From Superficieibacter electus (GTDB taxonomy: Bacteria > Pseudomonadota > Gammaproteobacteria > Enterobacterales > Enterobacteriaceae): DNA of 64,000 nucleotides. The notes below the pieces were generated by a model, which saw only the letters and a list, made by a program, of their open reading frames with translations, was not told the DNA's origin and made no database searches. Location: positions 186,001 through 250,000 of the forward strand of contig NZ_PQGD01000001.1 in assembly GCF_002915575.1 (NCBI RefSeq). The letters run 5' to 3'. Shown one piece after another: positions 37,488 to 47,195 of the stretch (position 1 is its first letter; every line of letters starts with the position of its first letter). Made by a program: the position numbers and the translations under genes.

Positions 37488-39974
37488 CTACTGGCAAATA
37501 TAGACATGGCTTTCATCAATTTTTTTATCGAAATTGATAGCGCATTTATCATGTTGTTTATCTGTCGCCACATAAATCACTGACGGCACCTCATTGGTAC
37601 GGATAAAAAGCTGACTTCCCTGACCGACCACGCCGATATTGTGGCCGTGTTTATCTTCCACATCATATCCAAAGGGCAATGGGGAACCCTTTACAGAGCG
37701 CGCTTTAATAAACCAGGGCTTGCGCCGGTCAGTGGCAAATTGCACTTCCATCACTGCTCCGCGATAAGGCGCAACTATTTTACGGTTGCCGCGTAATTCG
37801 GTCTCACTTTCACTCTGTGAGGCATCCAGCATTAAATGGTTTTCCCGATACGGCGTCAGATTGTCATAGACCACAGTGCCTTTTTTATCCGTTGCGCGGT
37901 ATTTTTGCCCATTAACCGACGCCCCTTCCAGACCCGGAGCCTGCATTACCGCGAAGGTCTCTGAAAGTTGATTCGCCAGATTGATGCCACCAGACCAGGC
38001 CACCACGCCACCTGAGAGACTGGCACTACTTTGCGTATAGTCGGATGACTGGCTATAACTTCCGTTCAGCGTGGCAAAAGGCATATTCCACGTCAGGTTA
38101 GCCCCGGCGGTGGTTTCACTGCGCTGCCGTTGATAGCTGGCGTTAATCCCATAGTTAAACTGATCGCGTTGCCCCATTGTGCCCGTCAGGCCGGTATTAT
38201 TCGAAGCAAAACCTTTGTCATCAAATAGCGTTGAGTTAGACATATTCACGTGACGGCGCGGCGTGGTAATGCCATCTCCCCAGTCGAACGGAATCGAGAA
38301 AAAGAGATTGAAACGTTTATCCTGATGATGATCTTCGTTATACGTCTGACTGGCGGACAGGGTATAGCTAATCTGCTGCCAGCTATTGGAATAACTCAGC
38401 TGGTAGTCTTTACTACTGCCGCTACGTCCCCAATAATCACGCCACAGACTGCTCAACGCCAGTGAGCCCCAGCCCTCCGGTAATGATTGACTCACGTTGG
38501 CGGAAAAACTGTTTTTGCGCCCAAAATCATTTTGGTAGTAATCGCCAATATCGTAGGTATCGTTCGCATCCCGGTCATAGTGGGATCGATTATTCGCCCA
38601 TACATGATCGTTAAACGTGCGATAGTTGCGTGATGAGTAGCGATATGCCGCCAGACCAAAGCGGGTCGCGGTTTGCGCCAAATATTTGTTATAGGCAATT
38701 TGATAACTCTGCCCGTCAAAAACATCGCCATTGTCCTGCTTGCTGTGGGAACGCGTGGCATCAATGGAAATCGCCCCAATACGGGTGTTCCAGCCGGTGC
38801 CCGCCGTTAAAGCGTAATAATGCTCCGACAGCATCGTGCCGCCATACAGGGTCAGTACATTATTCAAACCATACTGATAGCTGATCTGGGCGAAGTCAGA
38901 CTGGTTACCCGCCCCTTCAATCGCACTGCGCCCGACGGCCAGATCGTATTTTGTCACCCCTGGCTGCAACATATTCGGTACCGCAGCAAACGGCACCAGA
39001 TAATGCGTTACCGAACCGTCAGCCTCCTTCACCGTCACATCCAGGTCCGCTCCGCCACCGGCCAGTTGCAAATCGGCAATGGAAAAAGGCCCTGGCGGAA
39101 CTTCTTTTTGATAAACGATAAAATTGTTCTGCTCAATGGTCACCAGCGCGTTACTGCGCGCAATCCCCTGCACCAGCGGAGTAAAATGTTGTTTAGAATT
39201 CGGCAGCATTTGCATGTCGCGCCAGAGGCGTACACCACGGAAACGTATCGCGTCAAAAATATCCGCAGAGGTATACATATCACCGGCACGCAGCGTCGCC
39301 AGCAGGGAGGCCATGCCACGCTCCAGATAAAGTGTGTTGCTCTTCCACTCACCGCTACTGTTATCAGTTTTGTTATAGGTCGCGTCAGAATGAAGCTGCC
39401 AGCCCAGCAGATTAAGACCGCTGGTAAAACGGGCATAGGTACTTTTATTATTACCGGCATCTTTATAGTCACTATAATACTGGCTGACATAATATGAGGT
39501 GTAGAATGCGTTAATGCCACGATCCCAGTTTTCAGGCAATACATAGCCCGCCTCGACTTCGTCGACAAACGCCTGTGGAACCGTTAAATCCAGACGAAAT
39601 GTGCCGATATCAAAAGCATAGCTTCCGCTTCTTATTACACTTTTAAGTGTTATACAGTCGCTAGCTTTTTTCGCTTCCAGCCCCTTAGCGCTGATGCCAA
39701 GTTTGCTTAGCATGCTGTATGAGATGCAAGTGTTATCTGGCTGATCATCAATAACAATATCATATTTACCCCGCCACTGTTTGTTGACGTAAATGTCCAG
39801 ATCATAATTACCGGCGATGGGTTTTTTATCATCAATATGAAAGTTAGATAGCTTCTGATCTTTCATGCCGCCCATCATAAAATGGGTATCGAAGGTTTCT
39901 TCTGCTACTGCTTTATTTTGACAGGTAAATAGAATCAACATTATCGCTGAAGCACGAGGCAACATCCGTGGCAT
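37488..39974 (-). CDS. yehB: YehB, outer-membrane fimbrial usher
   Basis: An 828-residue usher (E. coli YehB 826). Signal peptide at the N-terminus, usher N-terminal domain (DTHFMMGGMKDQKLSNFHI), then the beta-barrel with VRLWRDMQMLPNSKQHFTPLVQGIARSNALVTIEQN around the plug and PFSIADLQLAGGGADLDVTVKEADGS after it. The C-terminal domains include PLPFGYDVEDKHGHNIGVVGQGSQLFIR. AGGAGCT 5 nt before the ATG supports the start. It secretes and orders subunits delivered by YehC. Confidence 0.95.
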   Translation of the reverse strand: MPRMLPRASAIMLILFTCQNKAVAEETFDTHFMMGGMKDQKLSNFHIDDKKPIAGNYDLDIYVNKQWRGKYDIVIDDQPDNTCISYSMLSKLGISAKGLEAKKASDCITLKSVIRSGSYAFDIGTFRLDLTVPQAFVDEVEAGYVLPENWDRGINAFYTSYYVSQYYSDYKDAGNNKSTYARFTSGLNLLGWQLHSDATYNKTDNSSGEWKSNTLYLERGMASLLATLRAGDMYTSADIFDAIRFRGVRLWRDMQMLPNSKQHFTPLVQGIARSNALVTIEQNNFIVYQKEVPPGPFSIADLQLAGGGADLDVTVKEADGSVTHYLVPFAAVPNMLQPGVTKYDLAVGRSAIEGAGNQSDFAQISYQYGLNNVLTLYGGTMLSEHYYALTAGTGWNTRIGAISIDATRSHSKQDNGDVFDGQSYQIAYNKYLAQTATRFGLAAYRYSSRNYRTFNDHVWANNRSHYDRDANDTYDIGDYYQNDFGRKNSFSANVSQSLPEGWGSLALSSLWRDYWGRSGSSKDYQLSYSNSWQQISYTLSASQTYNEDHHQDKRFNLFFSIPFDWGDGITTPRRHVNMSNSTLFDDKGFASNNTGLTGTMGQRDQFNYGINASYQRQRSETTAGANLTWNMPFATLNGSYSQSSDYTQSSASLSGGVVAWSGGINLANQLSETFAVMQAPGLEGASVNGQKYRATDKKGTVVYDNLTPYRENHLMLDASQSESETELRGNRKIVAPYRGAVMEVQFATDRRKPWFIKARSVKGSPLPFGYDVEDKHGHNIGVVGQGSQLFIRTNEVPSVIYVATDKQHDKCAINFDKKIDESHVYICQ

Positions 39975-39986
39975 ATTCAGCTCCTG

Positions 39987-40670
39987 TTATTTAACTGTGA
40001 CTTTATCGCTAATGTAATTACCGAAATCGTCAATAATCGTGATGTCATAATGCCTGGCGCTGGTGTTTTTCAGAGTGACCGCCCGGCTGGACAACGGCGT
40101 CAGCATAATACTTTGCTCATTTATTTTAATGCCGCCGGCATTAATCTCAGAAATAGTAATCCAGTTGGCCGTATCATTTTTTATCGTTGTACTATTACCA
40201 TTTTTTGCCAGACTAATCTGGCGAAGGCTTTGTGTAGTAACCGGAGCTATTTTAGCTGGCCGCCAGATAAACTTAATGCGATTCTGCATGGCGAACTTCA
40301 GGACGTTTTTATCCGCATTCTCTGGGTTATTTGGCGGAATATCCAGAACATTTAGAAAATATAATGTTTCACGGTCCGTTGGTAAGGTATGCGCCATCTT
40401 CTTAATTTTGAGCTGCTGACCCGACCCACCAGCGACCCGCGCAACGGGTGGCGTCAACATAAAGGGAACCTGAATTTTCTCCGGCGGCAAGGAGGTATCA
40501 CCATCGTCAATCCATGCCTGCACCAGCGACGCTTCTTGTCCTTCATTCATTAATTGTACAGTAATCTCTTTTTTCTCTGCCGGATAAATAACACGGGTGC
40601 CGTAAATAACAATGCCTGCCTGAGCAGGCAACATGATGACAGATAATAATAATGCAGCTATTTTTTTCAT
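39987..40670 (-). CDS. yehC: YehC, periplasmic fimbrial chaperone
   Basis: A 227-residue PapD-like chaperone with signal peptide (cleavage near AQA-GIV), an N-terminal Ig domain with GTRVIYPAEKKEITVQLMN and the FxMTPPVARVAGGSGQQLKI strand, and the C-terminal Ig domain. The invariant lysine/arginine pair that binds subunit C-termini is expected in RVIYP and KIKKM. I use ATG 40670 (signal peptide starts here); a GTG 18 bp upstream is possible. Between yehD and yehB. Confidence 0.92.
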   Translation of the reverse strand: MKKIAALLLSVIMLPAQAGIVIYGTRVIYPAEKKEITVQLMNEGQEASLVQAWIDDGDTSLPPEKIQVPFMLTPPVARVAGGSGQQLKIKKMAHTLPTDRETLYFLNVLDIPPNNPENADKNVLKFAMQNRIKFIWRPAKIAPVTTQSLRQISLAKNGNSTTIKNDTANWITISEINAGGIKINEQSIMLTPLSSRAVTLKNTSARHYDITIIDDFGNYISDKVTVK

Positions 40671-40728
40671 AAGGATGCGGCCTTGCACAGAGAAATAACC
40701 GGCGGCGTTAACCGCCGGTCAGGAAAAA

Positions 40729-41259
40729 TTAATCAGTAACCACCGTCATGGTTAACGTTGACTTCACATCACCCGGAATAACACTGGCTCCCTCTGCTCG
40801 CGCATAGCGGGCGATGAAATTAAGCGTATATTCTCCGTTGCCGGTTGGCGTCAGTTTTACCCCAGCCTGCGGATCAACTTGTGTTTTAGTATCACCGTAA
40901 TAGACAGCAAAACCGACGCCTTTCGCAGAACCATTATTAAGGGTAATGTCATTGCCATCAAATTGGGTGGTGGAGAAACTAATTGTTGGTGCGCTATCAT
41001 TATTACACTTCACCTTCAGTGGAACAGGCGTGCTGGCCTCCAGGGCATCGTAACTCTTTCCGACTGTCAAACTATCGAGTTTATCAGCGCCAATTTCGTT
41101 CAGGTTAATTTCTGCGGTACTGCCGCCAATAAATGCACAAGTCGTGCCTACCACTTTACCGGTAATTTCAAGAATACCTGCGTCTTCGTTAGCAGCATAA
41201 GCCCCGGTGCTCATTAAAACAGAAGAGAATACGGATACAGCAATGATTGAATGTTTCAT
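40729..41259 (-). CDS. yehD: YehD, major fimbrial subunit
   Basis: A 176-residue pilin with signal peptide (cleavage near AYA-ANE), conserved cysteine pair (TTCAFIG and KCNNDS), and a C-terminal beta-strand pattern typical of type 1-like subunits (STLTMTVVTD). AAGGAAG before the ATG. First gene of the operon yehDCBA; the ~280-bp AT-rich region before it should hold the promoter. Confidence 0.92.
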   Translation of the reverse strand: MKHSIIAVSVFSSVLMSTGAYAANEDAGILEITGKVVGTTCAFIGGSTAEINLNEIGADKLDSLTVGKSYDALEASTPVPLKVKCNNDSAPTISFSTTQFDGNDITLNNGSAKGVGFAVYYGDTKTQVDPQAGVKLTPTGNGEYTLNFIARYARAEGASVIPGDVKSTLTMTVVTD

Positions 41260-41485
41260 AGTGACTTCCTTTTTAATAATTTAGTTTCAATTTGGTAAGA
41301 GATGTTAACCCTTGAAACAAATTTCTCACATCAAAAAAGTTACCACAATGTAAACGAGATGTTTTATTGATTTAAAACAAATTATACAATGCATTATAAT
41401 CTTTACAAATAAATCACCCTAGAGTTTATTTGTATGGTGTATTAATTTTTATTGATAATAACAACGTTTATTTTTCACATGAATA

Positions 41486-41525
41486 AATAAACAGATATTA
41501 TTCACTGGAATAATATCTGTTTATT
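41486..41525. repeat. Perfect 18-bp stem-loop between yehE and yehD
   Basis: AATAAACAGATATTATTC, loop ACTG, then the exact complement. It lies just after the yehE stop and upstream of yehD. Neither strand has a T run after the stem, so it is not a standard terminator. It may stabilise or process the mRNA, or act as a regulator site. Confidence 0.85.
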
Positions 41526-41540
41526 CAAAAAAAGGGGGAT

Positions 41541-41831
41541 TTATTCGTAGCGGTTTAAAATAATGTAGCGGGAGGCATCATCTGGCAGGGAGATAAGTTG
41601 TGTCACCACGCCGCGTCCCGATGAAAGCGGAGATGCAGAAAGGGAAATACGCTGAGTCGCATTTCCACAGTGTTGTTGTACCTGGTTATCATTAACCTCT
41701 ATGCGACAGGTTGGCGCGCTTACGCGTCCATTAATGGCCAGGATTGCCGTATCCGAGGCGACGGCAGGCACCATGCTTATGGTGTTGCTCAATACAAAAA
41801 TCCCTGCCAGTAAACACGTTTTCATGTTCAT
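41541..41831 (-). CDS. yehE: YehE, DUF2574 family secreted protein
   Basis: A 96-residue small protein (E. coli YehE 93). Signal peptide (about residues 1-25, ...AVASD), then TAILAINGRVSAPTCRIEV and QHCGNATQRISL with a likely disulfide, and the conserved end RYIILNRYE. Start at ATG 41831 with AAGGAG 5 nt upstream. It stands ahead of the fimbrial genes as in E. coli, but its function is unknown. Confidence 0.9.
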   Translation of the reverse strand: MNMKTCLLAGIFVLSNTISMVPAVASDTAILAINGRVSAPTCRIEVNDNQVQQHCGNATQRISLSASPLSSGRGVVTQLISLPDDASRYIILNRYE

Positions 41832-41920
41832 TATCACTCCTTAACAAGCATGTATGTTTGTATAAAATTATGAGCGATGTCACCGGGGAAAGCTATACAC
41901 ATCCAATAATAATCATGTTT

Positions 41921-41952
41921 AGACGTGGTACCTGGGCTGAGGTACCACGTCT
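41921..41952. terminator. Strong hairpin after the PTS operon
   Basis: Perfect 12-bp stem AGACGTGGTACC / GGTACCACGTCT with an 8-nt loop, just beyond the last gene of the operon that runs leftward from 47.2 kb. The sequence after the stem on the - strand is AT-rich but has no long T run. Confidence 0.6.
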
Positions 41953-41957
41953 GAGCA

Positions 41958-42800
41958 TTAGCGTGCCAGCGATGCAGCCATTCGGACCCATGTATGCCTG
42001 CGGCCTCGCACAGCCAGTGACAAAGTATAAACCGCCTGCGGGTCGGCCATACCTGCAACGCCTGCATCGCCAAAGTTGTAGAGATCTGCCCCACAGCGTT
42101 TACTGGCAAGACCAATCTGGCGGATGGTCTCTTCATCAGCCCCTTCCTGGCTGCTGCTGATAGTGGTAATGGCCAGCCCCCCCGCCTGACGAATAGCGGC
42201 AAGCGCAGCGTCAACACGTGTTTCAGAAGCCCCACGGCAACTTGCCGGAGCCGGGACCATGACACCGTCAGCCCCCGCAGTAATGTAGCCAGCATATTCT
42301 TCAGCGCAGGCCAGCCCGGCGGCATAAAATTTAGCGACGAGGATCAGTTTACTGGTCTGCGCACGCATCTGCTGCACGGCCTCGCACACTCGCTGTGCCG
42401 TTACGCCCGGCTTGTCGTACGCCGTCAGACACAAAAAGTCTGCCCCGGTGATACGGTCCAGGTTGGCGAGATTACAGGCACGGGGGTTATCTGTAGCTTC
42501 ATCAGCCAACACTTCCAGACTCACGCCGACCATACGCCCGGTTAACGCTTTGAAATGCTTAAGGTCACGACAGCCCTGGATGCTTTGCGAATGGCAGTCC
42601 ATCCCTTTTACCAGCAGCAGATCCGCACCAAAGGCGCATAACAGTTCGCCATTGGTCACTTCGCCATACAGCGGTGCTGCCCCGGCGGCCACCTCCGCCA
42701 TAATCGTACGCCCTTCGCAGGCAACGATAGCCTGCCTGAGTTCGCTGCCGCTCACCGATTGCGCAAAGTCGCTGGTGCGACAGTTCAGTATACGCTGCAT
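41958..42800 (-). CDS. TIM-barrel-like protein of a PTS cluster (DUF7916-type)
   Basis: A 280-residue cytoplasmic protein without signal peptide. Repeating beta-alpha patterns (TIMAEVAAGAAPLYGEVTNGELLCAFGADLLLVKGMDC; MVGVSLEV; DFLCLTAYDKPGVT; LILVAKFYAAG; AGADGVMVPAPAS; ADLYNFGDAGVAGM) suggest a TIM-barrel. Lookalikes are known beside PTS genes and I believe they are now called DUF7916. The enzymatic role is unknown; it may be a lyase or aldolase for the sugar phosphate. AAGGAG 5 nt before the ATG. Last gene of the operon, 10 bp after the oxidoreductase gene. Confidence 0.75.
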   Translation of the reverse strand: MQRILNCRTSDFAQSVSGSELRQAIVACEGRTIMAEVAAGAAPLYGEVTNGELLCAFGADLLLVKGMDCHSQSIQGCRDLKHFKALTGRMVGVSLEVLADEATDNPRACNLANLDRITGADFLCLTAYDKPGVTAQRVCEAVQQMRAQTSKLILVAKFYAAGLACAEEYAGYITAGADGVMVPAPASCRGASETRVDAALAAIRQAGGLAITTISSSQEGADEETIRQIGLASKRCGADLYNFGDAGVAGMADPQAVYTLSLAVRGRRHTWVRMAASLAR

Positions 42801-42810
42801 TATCTTCTCC

Positions 42811-43845
42811 TTAAGAAAGCGTCACCAGTGCGGGCGACGGCTGGTGGAAAGCCGTTTCGAGGATCTCAAGGTTGGTCAGCGCCTCCACTTCACTAACATA
42901 ATTTGCAACGCCCGTCGTGAGGGTTTCGTAGAGCGCATCATAGACCCGACCATAATCACCTTTAACCGGCGGCAGATGCTCGGTATGGGTGTTGCCCTGT
43001 TCATCGACATACTCAAGCAGTGCGCACTGATTATCGGCGGCGAAGTCCGGATGATCCGGCATAATGCCGGCTTTCAGACTGGTCTCCTGCTGATCGATTT
43101 GGTAGCGCACAAAGCTGCCTTTAGTGCCGTGGACGAGGAATTTCGGGTACGGCACTTTCACCAGGTGACTGGTTTTGATGATGGCTTTCAGATCGCCATA
43201 GAAAAGCTGAGCTTCAAAAGTATCGTCGGGGTTGGCTTTCTGGCGCAGATGGCGCAGATGATAAGCAACCTGCTGCGGACGGCCAAACAGCGACAACATT
43301 TGATCCAGCGTATGTACGCCGAGACCATAAAATGCGCCGTCGAAGGCACCGCCAGGCTGGAGATCGGCGTCAGGACGGAAATAGTCAAAATGGCTTTCAA
43401 CCTCAACGATATCCCCCAACTTGCCGCTTTCAATGGCCTGCTTCATGGTCAGGAAACAGCTATCAAAGCGCCGATTCTGGAAGGGAGACACCACCACGCC
43501 TTTCTCTTTCGCCAGCGCAAACAGCGTCTTCGCTTCTTCAAGGGTGGTGGTAAACGGTTTTTCTACCAGCACATTTTTGCCATGCTCCAGGCACAATTTG
43601 GCGTAGTGGAAATGGCTGTCTGGCCGGGTGCAAATCGTGACCAGGGTGATTTGTGGATCGTTGAGGATCTCATCAACGTTATCGGCAAACTGTATTCCCT
43701 GATACTCCGGTAAGCGCTCGCGTTGTGGGTTGCGCACAACATCAAAAATACGCTTAACGCTGAATTTATTTTTTCGGGTTAATACATACGGTAAATGGTA
43801 ACGGGTAGCACTTTTACCAAAACCAATGAATGCACTGTAAATCAC
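42811..43845 (-). CDS. Gfo/Idh/MocA-family oxidoreductase, YhhX-like
   Basis: A 344-residue NAD(P)-dependent oxidoreductase close to E. coli YhhX (345). The Rossmann motif is IGFGKSATRYHLPYVL at the N-terminus, catalytic KP in VLVEKPFTTTLEEA near residue 96, and SHFDYFRPDADL followed by GGAFDGAFYGLGVHTLDQML. The start is GTG at 43845 with AAGGAG 8 nt upstream. It lies 11 bp after the PTS EIICB gene, so it likely acts on the sugar or sugar phosphate delivered by that transporter. Confidence 0.85.
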   Translation of the reverse strand: MIYSAFIGFGKSATRYHLPYVLTRKNKFSVKRIFDVVRNPQRERLPEYQGIQFADNVDEILNDPQITLVTICTRPDSHFHYAKLCLEHGKNVLVEKPFTTTLEEAKTLFALAKEKGVVVSPFQNRRFDSCFLTMKQAIESGKLGDIVEVESHFDYFRPDADLQPGGAFDGAFYGLGVHTLDQMLSLFGRPQQVAYHLRHLRQKANPDDTFEAQLFYGDLKAIIKTSHLVKVPYPKFLVHGTKGSFVRYQIDQQETSLKAGIMPDHPDFAADNQCALLEYVDEQGNTHTEHLPPVKGDYGRVYDALYETLTTGVANYVSEVEALTNLEILETAFHQPSPALVTLS

Positions 43846-43856
43846 GGTCGTTCTCC

Positions 43857-45542
43857 TTAACTATTAAACAAAGGCAGTGCGGCCAGCACGGCCGCTTTGC
43901 CATCCAGCTTACTGAAGTAGCCCGCATCCAGCGGCTGAACCGGGCAGCGATTGCCGATCTCTTCACAAATACTTTCGCGCATATAGCCCAACTGCGGCCC
44001 CAGCAGAATGAGGTCAGCCTTTTGATACTCTTCCTGAAGGCGGCCGACGTTAATGGCATAAATGGTGAACGGATAGCCCGCTGACTGCGCGAACTGGCTC
44101 ATTTTTCGTGCCATGATGGACGTGGACATGCCTTCATTGCACATCAGAATAATGGTTTTTGCCGTCTGCGTTTTGGGTTCGGATGCGGCAATTCCAATTT
44201 GTGCGTTTTCGGCTATCTCGTTGACCAGTTTCTGTTTTTTCGCGCTGAGCAGCGATCGCTCATACGCCGCGAGGAAGGGCAGATAGATCATTACCCCGAG
44301 CATCAGCAGCAGAATTTGCAAAATGACATTGCGAAAATCGCCGCCGGAACCAAGCCAGCCGGAAAGCAGCGGCGGCACCGACCACGGCACGTAAGCGACG
44401 ATCTTCGACACCATCCCCCACTGAGTGGCAAAGTAAGCAATGATGAAATTAATCTGCGGATAGATAACAAAGGGGATCATGATGAGCGGGTTATACAACA
44501 CCGGAAAACCAAAAATAACCGGCTCGTTGATATTAAAAATACCCGGCGCAAGTACCGTTCTGGCAAATTTCTTGTGGCTCGACATTTTACTGCGCAGGAA
44601 CAATGCTATCAGTAGCGCCAGCGTGGTTCCTGTCCCGCCCATATGGCCATAGAGATCGCGAAATGGCAGCACAATAATATGCGGCGGCACTTCGCCCTTT
44701 GCAAAAGCGGCCATATTTTCCTGCATCGCCACCAGTAACGGCGGTTCGAGGATCGGGTTGATGATCCCTGAAGGATGGATACCGAGTGAAAATAGCAGAT
44801 TGGTTAAGGTGGTCAGGGTCAGAAAGCCGGGCAAATTGGTGGTTAAATGGACCAGCGGAGCCTGAATAGCCTTCTGGATAATCTCATTGACCTCCATATG
44901 GAAAATACCGTGCACGGCGACCGCCACAATAGCAAATGCCAGTACGGTAAGCATGATAGAGAACATCGACTGAAACGACTGCGCCACCATCGGCGGAACA
45001 TCATCGCCGAGGCGAATTTGCAGGCGTTTACTGTTGGAGATCCACAAAAAAAGATCGGTTGCCAGCACCGCTGCCAGAATGGCGACAAAGACGCCGCCCG
45101 CGTTGGTCAGGCCGTATGAAATGACGCCATTCACTTCCACCGCCCTTTCAGCACCCACCGGAACCAGCGTCAGCGTATTGGGCATCAGCACTAAAAAAAC
45201 CGCCAGTGAAACCATCGCCGGAATCACCGGCGTGGCAAACTTACGCTTAGTGGCGATATTCCAGGAAATCAATATCACCAGCATTAGCGACAGAATATTC
45301 ATGGTGCCATTCAGAATACGATCACCTACGCTGCGTAACGAGGTAAGTGTCTCACTGGTTAATGACGAGGCTATCCATCCTTTAGGATCAAGAAAAACAT
45401 AATTCACCATGATGAATAAACCGGCCAGCACCAGGAAAGGCACGGTGATAATAAAACTGTCACGCAGACTGCGCAGATGAATTTCTGAGGCCATTTTCTG
45501 CGAGATATCGGTGATTTTTTGTAGCGTTGCGCTGCCCATCAT
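43857..45542 (-). CDS. PTS EIICB fusion, lactose/cellobiose family
   Basis: A 561-residue fused permease/phosphocarrier. The N-terminal EIIC domain has about ten TM helices (RSLRDSFIITVPFLVLAGLFIMVNYVF...; NINEPVIFGFPVLYNPLIMIPF, the family signature). A C-terminal EIIB domain from about residue 460 carries the phosphocysteine C468 in LMCNEGMSTS. No EIIA is present. The first ATG pair is 45542/45539 with AAGGACGG just upstream. Fusion of EIIB after EIIC, beside a separate EIIB-EIIC pair, is unusual. Confidence 0.9.
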   Translation of the reverse strand: MMGSATLQKITDISQKMASEIHLRSLRDSFIITVPFLVLAGLFIMVNYVFLDPKGWIASSLTSETLTSLRSVGDRILNGTMNILSLMLVILISWNIATKRKFATPVIPAMVSLAVFLVLMPNTLTLVPVGAERAVEVNGVISYGLTNAGGVFVAILAAVLATDLFLWISNSKRLQIRLGDDVPPMVAQSFQSMFSIMLTVLAFAIVAVAVHGIFHMEVNEIIQKAIQAPLVHLTTNLPGFLTLTTLTNLLFSLGIHPSGIINPILEPPLLVAMQENMAAFAKGEVPPHIIVLPFRDLYGHMGGTGTTLALLIALFLRSKMSSHKKFARTVLAPGIFNINEPVIFGFPVLYNPLIMIPFVIYPQINFIIAYFATQWGMVSKIVAYVPWSVPPLLSGWLGSGGDFRNVILQILLLMLGVMIYLPFLAAYERSLLSAKKQKLVNEIAENAQIGIAASEPKTQTAKTIILMCNEGMSTSIMARKMSQFAQSAGYPFTIYAINVGRLQEEYQKADLILLGPQLGYMRESICEEIGNRCPVQPLDAGYFSKLDGKAAVLAALPLFNS

Positions 45543-45548
45543 CCGTCC

Positions 45549-45857
45549 TTAATTTTTGTTGATCAATGACAGCGCCTGCTCCACAACCGATTTTGCGTTA
45601 ATGCGGCCAAAATCGATGGGGCTAATGGCGTCAACGGGCAGCGTGTTGTGCACGCGCTTACGGATGGATTCCATTAAATAACCGATCTGCGGACCAAGCA
45701 GGACGATATCGGCTTCCTGATATTGTCCCTCCAGCGCTGATTCGGGAACCGCCCACGCGTGGATATCCAGCCCTTGCTGCTGTGCATATTCATTCATCTT
45801 GTTGCACAAAAAGCCGGTTGACATTCCTTCATTACAAATAAGTAATATTTTTTTCAT
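45549..45857 (-). CDS. PTS EIIB component, lactose/cellobiose family
   Basis: A 102-residue EIIB with the active-site cysteine C8 in LLICNEGMSTGFL and the family pattern ADIVLLGPQIGYLMESIRKR. It transfers phosphate from EIIA to the incoming sugar. It lies 18 bp after the EIIC gene and 6 bp before the EIICB fusion. Its sequence is clearly related to the EIIB end of the fusion, suggesting duplication. Confidence 0.92.
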   Translation of the reverse strand: MKKILLICNEGMSTGFLCNKMNEYAQQQGLDIHAWAVPESALEGQYQEADIVLLGPQIGYLMESIRKRVHNTLPVDAISPIDFGRINAKSVVEQALSLINKN

Positions 45858-45875
45858 GATTTCTGTCCTTGGTCA

Positions 45876-47195
45876 TTATTTTGATGCAGTAGTTTCCTGC
45901 ATCGTCAGCATTTTTTCATACAGCATCAGGAATGGCATATAAAGCAGGACCCCCAGCACCAGTAAAATGAGCTGCAAGATGACATTCCGATAATCACCGC
46001 CGCTGGCCAGATAGCCGGATATTAACGGCGGCACGGACCAGGGAATATAGACAACGATTTTCGATACCCACCCCAGCGCGGTTGCGTAGTAAGCAATGAC
46101 ATACAATATTGAGGGAATGAAGGTAAACGGGATCATTAATATCGGGTTAAAGATAATAGGAAAGCCAAAGATAACCGGTTCGTTAATATTAAAGAGCGTT
46201 GTCGGTATAACCGTGCGTGAAAAAGATCGCAACTCCTGGCGTTTACTTCTGAGGAATACCGCAATAACCAGGCATAATGTCATTCCGGTCCCTCCCATAC
46301 GGCCATACAAGTCACAGAACGGCCGCACTATAATATTCGGGATGTCTTTGCCTGCCGCCCACGCGTCCATATTCTGCTGGGTCGCCACCATAATCGGTGC
46401 TTCCATAATCGCACCGGTAATACCACCGGGATTTATGCCCATGGAAAAAACAAAGTTATTGATGATATCAATCAGAATGTAAGCAGGTAGATTAGTTGCC
46501 AGGCCCAGGAGCGGTGCCTGAATAACTTTGTTAATGATTTCATGCAGTTCCATACCGCAAAAGGAGACAATCAGGCAGGAGCTGATTGCAAACATCAACA
46601 CGGTGATCATGACGGCAAACAAGGTATTAAACGACTGAATCACCGCCGGGGGCACATTGCCTTCAAGCCGAATTTGCAGGTGTTTGTTTTTGCATATCCG
46701 GATAAAAACCTCCGTCGCCATCCCCCCACACAACAATGACACGAAAGTCCCGCTGGTGCCTAATAGCGCATACGGGGCCGCACCTTTAATCAGCACCTCC
46801 GCCTCTGCGCCCTCAGGAGTAAAGCCATTCAGCACCGGCATCAGAACAAACAAGCAGCTGACGGTGACCAGCGCGGCCATGAGCGGATTGGCAAACTGCC
46901 GGTTGCGCGCCAGGTTGTAGCTGAAAATAATGCCGATGAGCATTCCGAGGATATTCATCGTGCCATTAACCACTTTATTTCCTACCCCCTGCCAGGATGC
47001 CAGCGTGGTGTCGGAAATAAACCCGGAAAGGATGCCTCCCGGATTAATAATAACATTATTAACCAATATCATCATTCCTGCTAACACCAAAAATGGAATA
47101 AGCATAATGAATGCATCACGCATGGTTCGGAGATGAATTTGCGACGCCATCCACTGCGCCATCGCGAGGGTTTTCTTTAAAAATAGCTCTTTCAT
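45876..47195 (-). CDS. PTS EIIC component, lactose/cellobiose family
   Basis: A 439-residue sugar permease with about ten TM helices and the signature NINEPVIFGFPIIFNPILMIPFTFIPSILY. The opening MRDAFIMLIPFLVLAGMMILVNNVI parallels the EIICB fusion, so the two permeases are paralogues. First gene of the operon, transcribed away from the GntR regulator. Sugar unknown; the family covers beta-glucosides, diacetylchitobiose and lactose. Confidence 0.92.
   Translation of the reverse strand: MKELFLKKTLAMAQWMASQIHLRTMRDAFIMLIPFLVLAGMMILVNNVIINPGGILSGFISDTTLASWQGVGNKVVNGTMNILGMLIGIIFSYNLARNRQFANPLMAALVTVSCLFVLMPVLNGFTPEGAEAEVLIKGAAPYALLGTSGTFVSLLCGGMATEVFIRICKNKHLQIRLEGNVPPAVIQSFNTLFAVMITVLMFAISSCLIVSFCGMELHEIINKVIQAPLLGLATNLPAYILIDIINNFVFSMGINPGGITGAIMEAPIMVATQQNMDAWAAGKDIPNIIVRPFCDLYGRMGGTGMTLCLVIAVFLRSKRQELRSFSRTVIPTTLFNINEPVIFGFPIIFNPILMIPFTFIPSILYVIAYYATALGWVSKIVVYIPWSVPPLISGYLASGGDYRNVILQLILLVLGVLLYMPFLMLYEKMLTMQETTASK

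Noticed and set aside
38820-39497. 225-residue frame antisense to the usher gene yehB
   Set aside because: The usher reading frame is complete and conserved; the antisense frame has no domain.
41260-41540. Invertible phase-variation switch upstream of yehD
   Set aside because: The inverted repeats are adjacent (4-nt loop) and no recombinase gene is nearby, so no invertible segment is present.
42412-43713. 433-residue open frame opposite the oxidoreductase and barrel genes
   Set aside because: Fully shadows two well-supported genes; no recognisable domain and no start signal.
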